A stretch of DNA of 64,000 bases from the NCBI GenBank assembly GCA_907163375.1, contig CAJQUW010008951.1, positions 126,501 through 190,500 of the forward strand, given 5' to 3'. This document shows positions 54,831-64,000 of the stretch, one piece after another. The position numbers and the translations under genes were made by a program. This DNA is from Prostheceraeus crozeri. Taxonomy: Eukaryota; Platyhelminthes; Polycladida; Euryleptidae. The notes beneath the pieces are model-generated. The model was not told the origin of the DNA. It was given only the letters and a program-made list of their open reading frames with translations, and did no database searches. How positions within the stretch are numbered: the stretch's first letter is position 1; each line of letters starts with the position of its first letter.

Positions 54831-57431
54831 ACGACAGCAGGCAGACCGGATAATTGTTTTGATATTTCTTGATTCATGAATGCGAATACTGGCTCTTCAC
54901 TTCTTGGTCCGCTTACTATGCTAAAAATATTAAAATCCTTTTCTACATAGTTCGCAGAATTTCATCCATTCAAGTAGTGGATACGAGCCTACCAGTTTAA
55001 AAAGTATTTAAATAATAACGGCAACTTCGGAGCGTTTTATCGTTGAACGAATAAAGTCGAATGCGGATTCGTCACCTTTACGATGTAAAACCGTTAACTA
55101 GAACTTTCCTTGCACTGCAAACAAAGAAAAAGCAGCAAAATCAGAGTGAAAGATATTAGCAAAGCATTGATTTCACGGTGTCTGGATCTATCCTATTTCT
55201 AAAACTTTCAGTGCTTCTCAATTTTTCAGTAAATAGGAAAGATTGGATACACAAAGTGTAAATTGTTGCTTTCATCGTCATGCATCAGACATGATAGACA
55301 CATTGCCCTGATCCCATAGCAATTGGATCCATTCCATGGAAATCAGCAAATAACTCTTCCCCACTGCTATCGTCTATTCCAAGACTTCAAAGTAATTTAC
55401 CGCAAATGTCTGAGCATACAAAGTTATGATATACATGTTCATGCGTCACAAATACTACGAATGAATGACTAGTTTCCATTTTAGAGGATATGAAAGCGCT
55501 AGTGTCTGAGGAATATTGCATTTATGTCCCGTAGAAATGAATGCTACTGGCATTCTAACCGATGATTATTAGAAATCACAATTTATTTTCTATGCATGGA
55601 TATCTAAGAAGCATCACTCTGAAAGCATGGTTTAAAAGCTTGACAATTGACTAATTTCTATGGAGATTTGAAATAAGTAGCCTACTTCTTCCGGACAATA
55701 ATGCAGTCCGAGGAATTATAGCAACTTTTTGAGGGCATGAATAGGAAGACATCCGAGTACGCACAGCGCACGATGATATTTTCGTTTTCTTTGCAAAGAG
55801 CCAAATTCAAGTGTTTGAATGAACTTTATTTTTTATTGACGCTTTATTTCAGTATTATCTAGGCCTATAGCCATCTTCAAACACTGAATTTATGAAAATA
55901 CAAAATAAGATTCAAAATTCACATCCGGACATAAGAGATTCAAAAGTGAAAAATATTGCAGAACTATGTAGAGAGTTCTTTAAGGCAAGTAGCAAAGGGT
56001 TACATAGTACCATTAGTATTCTGCTAATTGACCTGACATAGAAAATAGAGGAACATTATGAGAAAAAATCTGATTACCATAGTATAAAGTAATTTTTATG
56101 TGTGTGCTCATGCTTACAATGGAGGGACAATATATGAACAAGCTTGCACAGTAATTGTCATTGTCATGTAATGATCTCAGTCAGTTCGGCACTTAGATTT
56201 AGGGAAACATGAAACTTTTCAGGACATTTACAAGTAGTATTCAAAAACAAACTTGATGTGAGAAATTCCTGTGAAAGTAAAGACTATGGGTACCAAATCA
56301 TTCAGGCGGCCGCTGCTAGATGAACGCGGTCTGCTAGCCATGAGAGCCAAGCCATCTTCATTTGAGAAAGATGGTGGTTGCTTTATTTCGCTTGGTAACT
56401 TACGGTTTACAGTGTACAATACACTTTAACTCAGTGCAATTTCAATGCACACGCAATTCAGCAGACACTAATGCCAACTATCAGTATTGGTTTATTGATG
56501 TAGAGATCGACAGGATTGTCTCCTTTAGTAGGTTGGAATTATTATGTAACTCAGGCTTGAACATAGAAATAAAATAGCCCTCCTCTCCCTAGCTATTCGA
56601 TTACTGCTGGAATTATTATACTTTAGGAAAATATACAACACTACAATTTTCTATGGAAAAGAAGATAAATGAAGACAATGAATTAAAAAATGGAAATAAG
56701 AAAAAATAATTACGAAATTCCATCACTATAAGGGAAGACAGATAGGACCTCGACAACTCCACAAGTTAGCACTTCCCATCTTTAGAAAAACTGAAAGTAT
56801 TTGCAGAAACTAAGACACACAATTACGTCTGTCAGAGTTCATCCTCTGACTGGAGAAAGACGCCAAGGCAAACAGGAATTTTAGAGCGTCTATAGACCAT
56901 CCACCTGTCATTTCAACGAGTAACGGAAGAAAGCCGATGCCCAATCCAAGCAGACGCTGGTGATGACGATTTTTCTTTCTTCTGCTTCTTCAAGGGTGTG
57001 GCCGTGCTAGGTGGTTGCTCGTACTCCTGGATAGAAGCGACAACCAGAAGGTCGATGACAGCAGCTTTGCCTGTACTCTGTCGGCTTCCCAACGACATCC
57101 AACGGCGTGATCTCCCATCGGATCATTCTCTCGGAAAAATCATTGCATTAAGTTAGTCTCCAGAACATGGCATGGATATAGATTTGAACAAAGCCTGATT
57201 TCTGATGCCCCCAAAAATCTCTCCAACATTATTCTTCCGATTGACATCCATGCAATCATGCATGAGAAGCGTCGTTGAGAGATTCGGCTTGGAAGAGTCA
57301 AGATCTCCTCAATATTGCAAAAGAAACTGTCATGAAGGCGGAAATGAGGGAACCTGAAGAGGACAATTAATTAGCAATTGCATATTTCTTTATTGGCGAC
57401 AAGTGCAAAGGATGTCGTGTAACCAGCGATC
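54831..57431. other. No recognised gene
   Basis: 2.6 kb without coding pattern or obvious repeats. Confidence 0.4.
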
Positions 57432-58079
57432 CAGAGGTGGAACCGGTCAATTCTATGACCGGTTTCGAGTGAACGGTCAAGAGCAGTCAGTTATACTTTG
57501 AATACAGAACTTTTAAGTTTTACAGTTACTTTTCCCGCACTGTCTTTCGAAGCAACTCATTTTTTCCTTTGATGATACGTTATGCAGACCACTGACTTTT
57601 CTTTGCATGTAAACAATCATAACTGTAAAGTCTGATTTTCATTCACTACCAAATTAAGCGCCGGCTCTATGTCAGCCGATTGCGCATCTTTCAGTTGCTT
57701 ATCTGACACCACTGACGAAACTGATCAGGCGGAATATATATGGTGCTCGAACTTGATCGTTTTCTTTGGCTTGAACGGGGCAGAGTGCATCACATGCGGC
57801 GATCTGGTTGTCGCTTTTTGGTCCTACTACTACACATCAGAATTGGATTTTCATCGGTTTAATTTGAGTACATTTTATGTGTTATCACTTGTGATGTCAG
57901 TAGGATAAGGAAATAAGTTCTATTAATGGAAAATTGGCCGTAACTAGGCCATGTGGGATACCTTTCAGGTAGGAAGTTGAGCAAGACATCAAGTAAGAAT
58001 TGGTCAAGTGGTCTCCGACGTTGGGGGCAGAGATATATCACCTGCACATTTGCTTTGGACTACTTTGTCTTCCGAGCTC

Positions 58080-58460
58080 AGCCAATACCTCCTCTACATC
58101 CCATCTTGCTGTCTTTGACATGTGCTTCTACTCACTGCATTCACATAATCCGTTGTCACCGCTGCCAAACACTATATGTGGCTAATCGTCAAATCCTCTT
58201 CGGCAAAGGATCGGTGAGCACCTAAGACAGATTCATGGTACCGGAGCTACATATATCTCAAGAGACTTTCGTGAAATCTGCTCTCCTGATGATTTCACGT
58301 TCTTTGCGATCGATCGGGCCTGCAATGACTGAACGCATCTACTGAAAGAATCGAAATGGATTCGAAGCCTCAAAACTATCTTTCCCAACGGTCTGAATGA
58401 CAACGTTGGGACAGTAAGTGACGCCGTCTGTTGCTGACTTTCAAGTCTGATTGCACGGAT
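58080..58460 (+). mobile_element. Penelope-like GIY-YIG domain relic
   Basis: Frames give THCIHIIRCHRCQTLYV (the usual CIYxIRCxxCxxxYVG), then TGATYISRDFRE, SPDDFTFFAIDRACND and KWIRSLKTIFPNGLNDN. This is a GIY-YIG endonuclease region of a Penelope-like element ending in the typical WIRxLxTxxPxGLN block. Broken. Confidence 0.65.
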
Positions 58461-58847
58461 CACCTCAACAGTCTTATCCGTCAAGCATGCAGCACTGAGT
58501 CCGTTTCCGTTCGCTTCTGCTACAAAGCAGATCGGAATTTGAGAAGCATGTTAAGATGAACTTTACTGTACATATCATGTCATTATCAATATTTTTTCAA
58601 TTTACTTCGACAAGTTCATATTTAGCGATCTTGTATTATGCATATCGTGATATCTCCATCCTTTATTTTACATTCCACGTATGAAATTTTACATTCCACG
58701 TATGTGAATACTCTTCGAGCCCGCGTTCGTTTTGTGTCCTGTCACTTCAGTTCTGCCATCGAGAGTCTGTTCAAGACGAAATATCTGGCATTACATTTAT
58801 TTTGTCTTCAAATAGCGTTATTTTGGTTTCTGTCTGCACGGGGGTTC

Positions 58848-58866
58848 AGAGAGAGAGAGAGAGAGG
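58848..58866 (+). repeat. (GA)n microsatellite
   Basis: About nine GA units. Confidence 0.9.
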
Positions 58867-59074
58867 CATGCGTTCTCAACGATTTTTATTGCGTCATACT
58901 ATTACACATCAGAATTGGATTTTCATCGGTTTAATTTGAGTACCTTTTATGTGCTATCATCACTTGTGATGTCAGCACGATAACGAAATATGCTCTATTA
59001 ACGGAAAATTGGCCGTAACTAGGCCATGTGAGATACCTTTGAGGGGGGAAGTTGAGCAAGACATCAAACAAGAA

Positions 59075-60193
59075 AGCTACACTTACTGAGAGCATATGAA
59101 GTCAAGCTGACACATTAAATGTTAAAATGCTGCATACTGTATTTTAATGAAAATCATCATCCTGTAGGAATCTCAGATAACAACATAAAATATATGAAGA
59201 TTATTTCTACTGTACAAAATGATACATCTGCAAAGAATTTTGAAGAAAAATATATAAAACGCATACGAAACTACAGAGTAGGCACTAAGCTTGCCATAGA
59301 ATCGACCTACATCGTCTGACCTGAAACTACACGAAGAAGATAAATTAGGGAACTAGACTTGCCAATAATAGACCAATTGGTGACCAGCTCTTCATAAAGC
59401 CTCTCAAGAGGACCGGTCTGTACCCCATCCGATCTAGTCTTGACTCGCAAGCAATTATGAAATATAAAAGACCAGTCGAATGATAACATCTCCTGACCAC
59501 CACCTTCCAAACTTTGTTCTCTTCACTGTGCAACAGACCTACAGTACAAGGCTTAGCAACTGATGAGAATCCCAATAATAAAAATCTTCAGTCTGAGTTT
59601 GAGGAGTAGCTTGCCGTTACTATCAAAAATTCCGATACAAATCCATTATTTCGGAAAAACAGTCAGAATCGAGAAAGATACCGGCATCTTTTACTTAATA
59701 ACAATGAGCGACATTTCAGCACTGGTGGTGCTAGATTGTCTTCTGAAAGAAGCAATCTTGGTCCAGCGACTGTCGTAAGTCTGGTAGTTCTGAAGCCAGC
59801 GTCACTTAGATGAATGTGGTAATATGCTTTATTGTTTAGGGAGCTAATATTTAGTGTTCATATCTCGATGACAATATAGAGAGAAGGTTCCGCGATCTTT
59901 CTGTTTTCATTTAATTATAATTGTTTTCAATAATGTTCTTGTTGTCTATTTACGATGTGCATGTACATGTAGAGGATGAACCTGACTGTCTAATTCTAGC
60001 AGTAAATCTAATCAATTCAGACTCTTAGTCAAATACCTCTACTATAGTAAGTTAGACTGAATTAGTCAAATTTTCTTAACTTTTTCCTTGATAAACTGAT
60101 GGGCTTTAGGCCTACCCACCGTACATGTGTACTGTACGTACCTATATGCCTATGATTATGAAGTACTGCATAGATAAGAGTATGTATCTGTAT
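59075..60193. other. No recognised gene
   Basis: Interior of the composite element; frames of 60-80 codons without motifs. Confidence 0.4.
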
Positions 60194-60956
60194 CAGGGAT
60201 GCGGAGTCGGAGTCGGAGTCCTATCATTTTTGCTGGAGTCGGAGTCCTATCAAATGATAGGACTCCAGACTCCGGCTTATAACTAGACCCGAAATATAAT
60301 ACAAACAAATTATTTATCCTCGTACATAGCTGTCACTGTCTTGATGTCAACTTTCTCCGTCAAACGAAAGTACAGAGACAGCAGTACATGAAAAGCTTGT
60401 AAAAGTTGTATGAATGACCCGTGATAGTGAAAAAAAATTGTCCTTTCACTCGTTGATTCAGTAGAGAAGACAAGCCTTCCTAGCCTCGATCACACCTACG
60501 CGCTATAGGTCACATCAGAGACAAAAATGAAGTTTGTTTGAGAACATTATCCTCTTGCGCTCACGTTAATCGTGTGTGATGGGTCCTCTAAAGCGCATAT
60601 TAAAATTGAAAGAGTACTCATATTTTTTTGAGAAGGATGGGGGATTTCTTGCGGGGTAGAGACTGGAGAAAACCCGTGTGAAGCACACATCAAGAAGATG
60701 GGAGGAGCACAGTCGTATGCATTCAACTGAAACCGACGTTTGATCAACTTTCATCGAAAATGATTGATAATTGATACAGCAATGATCCCTAAAAATAGGT
60801 TCAGGTAAGCCTATAATGATCTATGATGTAGGTTACCAGTTAATTTTTCAAAAACTAGGCTTTATATATTGGCCAACCGGAGTCGGAGTCGGAGTCCTAT
60901 CAACCCCCAGAGTCGGAGTCGGAGTCCTATCAAAATGATAGGACTCTGCATTCCTG
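60194..60956. mobile_element. hAT-type MITE with GGAGTC-rich ends, copy B
   Basis: 763 bp, reverse complement of copy A (shared GTCACTGTCTTGATGTCA, AACTAGACCCGAAATATAAT). Ends CAGGGATGCGGAGTC and the complement of CAGGAATGCAGAGTC. Target duplication ATCTGTAT (60,186-60,193) and ATTTGTAT (60,957-60,964), one change. Longer runs of GGAGTCGGAGTC than copy A. Confidence 0.92.
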
Positions 60957-61027
60957 ATTTGTATTGTACATTGTGTTGACCGTCCGATTGGGTCGGGTCA
61001 CAAAAATCTCAATCGGTTCCACCTCTG

Positions 61028-62229
61028 AACGATACTCAAGGACTTTACAATATCGAAGACCCATACCAAGTCGAACAGGTAGACAGGTTTGATCTTATTT
61101 AGCATCCGTTATTGAAGCACACATAATACTGGCGAGAGGTGGTCTAGAAGTAATGGCTAGTGGCGAAGATGATCGACTCACATCCACCCTTTGCTGCGAA
61201 TCCAAGCTGCAGAGGGGAAAGAAAAACTTGCTTACAAACTAGCGCGACGGCACATGAACTCGATGAAATTTTACGTGCAGAATTTCCGAAAAATGTGATA
61301 CCTCACAAAATGGCATTATTCTCCAATTTTTAAAAGTTATGATTCATTTTATGCCAAACTCATGTCAGCTGATGGATACCTCGTAGGATAAACCTAAATA
61401 TTTTGAATAGGAAAATAAAACCGTCTTTTGCATTGTTCAGCTATTATGTACGAGGGGCGTGCCAAAGTTTCAGTTATCATCATTCCTTAATTCTTTTACA
61501 TTCATTATTTAGTTGAATAAAGTACAATAAGCTGATTGATAAAGCGCAACTTTTCTGTTTTAAGGCACATGTGCTAAGCATTTTTTAGCCTAAGAGAGTG
61601 GATTAATACATCAAGGTTTGATTAATGCATTGTAAAATAATCAGTGCATTTTGATGTCACATTAATAGCTTTGATACATTTATCAACGATATATTTAGAT
61701 TCAAGGCTTAAGGACTAAAGTAGCCAGGCTTGGTCTCGTGTAACAGTACGAAATGCGCAAGACATCATTACTTAAAAGCAGTTTTCATACTTTTCATGAA
61801 AGACAAAGCTTGCGTCTATCCTATTTCATCTTCTCATAGACGCTTGGAGATTCTGTCACTTGAGAACAAAATATCAGGGGAGATAGGATCGATCATACGA
61901 CAAGAATTATTGAACTGCTACGACCAGGATATTTCTACAATCAAAAGAGACTGAAGATTTTATTGTATGTGTCTCGCAGATTTTTATCAGTACGACTAAG
62001 GCAATCAAAAGTATGAAGAAACACACTCAGTCATCGACAGAAGGGATTATAGTTCTAACCAAGCCGGACTCAGATGTAAAGGTTTGCAGTCATTGGTTTT
62101 CTCAAAACACGACCCGAAATTTTCTTTCGCGCACGAACGCAAAGACCATGCACTAAAAGCAACTCGAAAGTCTTCTGTAAAATACATTTTGCAAGTATTT
62201 AATTCATCTATGGACAGCAGTTCTCAACA
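61028..62229. other. No recognised gene
   Basis: A 74-codon plus-strand frame at 61,730-61,954 is unassigned. Confidence 0.4.
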
Positions 62230-62880
62230 TACTCTGACTACTACCAATCTTAATCAGGACTAACCAGTCTATTATCCAGGACGCAGTGCATCGTCAGGAC
62301 TACCGAGTCTCTCTGTTCAACATGGGCGATGAATCGTTTTACTGTTCCTATCATGGTTGGAGCCCCATCTGATGATACAGGACATCACATGCTCACTGAT
62401 GCCAAAACTGCGTGTTGTTGCACCTCCCCACAGAAGAGTAAGTCCTCTTTAAACATTACTCCCTTGTAGTAGCGAAACACAATGAATTGAGCCTCGCTTG
62501 GAATGACCGTCGACTCGTCGAGTTAAATTGATGGCTTACACATTGATCTGAGTGAGATGATCTGCGATGTTTCGAATACGCGTTGTTCGACAGAGGGATG
62601 GCAGAGAGGCGCTTGACGCCTCTTTCCCGAGCACGATCTCTGCCATTGTCAGATTACTGAGCAGTTTCCTAATCATGTGTGGATTCCTCTCCCGCGAAAT
62701 CATCCAATCGACATGCTAAGACGCCATCCTAGCATCTAATCGATGTCGTAGCTGTTCTTCGAATTGGTCAGTCGCGAATTCTTAAACTTCGCTTCTTCGC
62801 GAAAGTAATCGATTTCGTTCGTTAGAAAAGTACAATGAACCTTCATAAGATACTCATTCAACTTGCTTTTCTAGGCTTTC
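62230..62880 (-). mobile_element. hAT (ZBED/SCAND3-like) transposase relic
   Basis: Minus-strand frames give WMISRERNPHMI, AEIVLGKEASSASLPSL, TRIRNIADHLTQI, then FRYYKGVMFKEDLLFCGEV, SDGAPTMIGTVKRFIAHVEQ and LTMHCVLDN. The block (C)TDGAPxMxGxxxGF...HCxxH is the catalytic core of this transposase group. Frames shift between blocks (after TQI, after VLASVSM region), so it is dead. Confidence 0.72.
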
Positions 62881-63367
62881 GTTTGTAAGCACATTCGTGC
62901 AGATTACATTTTGGGGTTTGCTCATCCCATTGTGCACTATTGATGTGAATTTGAAGTTCAAAAACGCTCATTGATAGTCGCACTTAAGGCTGTTCTTGTG
63001 TTCTATCAGTGGCCTTTCTTTTCTACCAATGACACTGACAAGATGTAGACGCTGACAGCTTGCCATGCTGTGAGTCGGTATATTCGCTAACTTTCCAATG
63101 ATGGTGCCTTTTATCAGTGTTCGTGTGCAGAGGATACACAGACTTTAAATAACACCCATTATTATAGTACATGAGAGGACGTCATAGGAGGAGCTGGCAC
63201 CTTCGCGTGAAAAGTGGAATCTGTCTCTGATTGGATCTCATCAGGCCCGAGTTCCATCGGAAGACATATGAACATGCAGAAAACAAAGTCCCTGAAGTTT
63301 TGAAAACTTTTTTTTGAATTACAGAGATCGGTCTTCATTCCCGTGGAAATGAATTTCTTGAAAGTGA
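62881..63367. other. No recognised gene
   Basis: Nothing seen. Confidence 0.4.
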
Positions 63368-63645
63368 CTGTAACGTGTTCAGTGTGACTGTGTCGTGTTT
63401 GTGTTAAGTTCGTGTCGCGTTTGTGCGTGTTCCTGTCGTGTTTGTATCATGTTCATGCCACGTTAGCGTCGATTTTGTCTCGTGTTCATGACATGTTCGT
63501 GCTATATTTCTGATTTGTTCGTGTGGCGTGTTCGCCGTGCTTCGCTGTGTTTTCACCGTGTTTGTGGCATGTTCGTATCGTGCTTCTGTCGTGTTCGTGC
63601 CGTGTTTGTGTTGTGTTCATATCGTGATTGTGTTGTGCTCATGCT
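63368..63645 (+). repeat. Degenerate minisatellite, GTGTTCGTGTC-like
   Basis: About 25 imperfect units of 10-12 bases around CGTGTTYGTG. The open frames here on both strands (Cys/Val/Phe-rich) come from the repeat. Confidence 0.85.
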
Positions 63646-64000
63646 CGCAAACCTCTACTATGAAGCGGATCGAGATACCAAGACTCGTAATCTGCAGGAA
63701 CGTGGTGCTCATCTGAAGAGGCTCCAGGATTAAGTTCTGTGAGTGACTCCAATACGGTGATGCAAATTTGGAAGAGGGTCAGTACAGTTTTTATTGAGAT
63801 GTACCTCATATGTTCTGCTTCCTCCTTCTCGCTCAGTTGACTATGACTCCGACTTACGACCGGGATTTTTCGGTATCGTGGAAGCGGTAAGCGGGGTTTC
63901 GAATGTTCGTTCGTTAAACAACAAAGTCGATGATGCTCTTGAAGTTTGGGTGATCGATCCATTGACATCATGTTTCTTGTTGAAACTTGGCACGATTATT
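63646..64000. other. No recognised gene
   Basis: A 110-codon minus-strand frame (63,639-63,971) is open but has no motif. Confidence 0.35.

Larger units (their letters stand above)
57824..59074 (+). repeat. 180-bp direct repeat, 1.07 kb apart
   Basis: 57,824-58,003 and 58,896-59,074 share ACACATCAGAATTGGATTTT, CATCGGTTTAATTTGAGTAC, CACTTGTGATGTCAG, GGAAAATTGGCCGTAACTAG and GAAGTTGAGCAAGACATCAA. Confidence 0.9.
57432..61027. mobile_element. Candidate 3.6-kb hAT-type composite element
   Basis: CAGAGGTGGAACCGGTC at 57,432 and the exact inverted CAGAGGTGGAACC at 61,015-61,027. The flanks (AGCGATC left, AACGATA right) match at five of seven bases, so a target duplication is only suggested. Inside are a Penelope-like GIY-YIG relic, a 180-bp direct repeat and MITE copy B. 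No transposase was seen. Confidence 0.55.

Noticed and set aside
63482-63971. Frames of 62-110 codons at the right edge
   Set aside because: The first part is minisatellite; the rest has no recognisable domain.

Overview
The window is animal nuclear DNA. Evidence: a decayed histone H3 copy, GT-AG type splice signals, AATAAA poly(A) signals, and a mixture of Polinton, hAT, Tc1/mariner, LINE and Penelope-like sequences. Low gene density, high A+T and this repeat spectrum suit a marine invertebrate. I cannot name the phylum. No intact host gene was found.

Left third (1 to about 16,840): most of one Polinton/Maverick, a virus-like element. Its left end lies outside the window. It has a protein-primed family B DNA polymerase on the plus strand, then on the minus strand two paralogous large proteins. 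A short plus-strand block follows with two paralogous small genes and a gene whose protein reads as a complete TATA-binding protein (TBP) saddle. A long, tightly packed minus-strand run follows: adenain-like protease, capsid protein, basic protein, chromodomain integrase, conserved Polinton protein, packaging ATPase, second basic protein, two RING-like proteins, a stand-alone copy of a polymerase N-terminal domain, an exonuclease-like protein and a leader gene with TATA box and candidate intron. Most genes are open and the polymerase and integrase are broken, so this is a fairly young fossil. The TBP-like gene, beside possible coactivator-like genes, is the most unusual content.

Middle (16,851-26,491): a 9.6-kb hAT-type non-autonomous element, defined by terminal inverted repeats and a perfect 8-bp target duplication (ATTATGAT). 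It carries a ten-copy array of a 715-bp satellite unit. Variants in the array alternate, which implies growth by two-unit steps.

Right part (26,500-64,000): a graveyard of mobile elements. It holds Penelope-like relics (26.9-27.6 kb; a nearly perfect 1,083-bp inverted pair at 36.7-39.1 kb; 54.6 kb; 58.1 kb), three LINE fragments, two near-identical internally deleted Tc1-like elements, several hAT-type non-autonomous elements with 8-bp target duplications, relics of hAT and Tc1/IS630 transposases, a histone H3 pseudogene with TATA-like promoter, and simple repeats. Long stretches show nothing I can assign.
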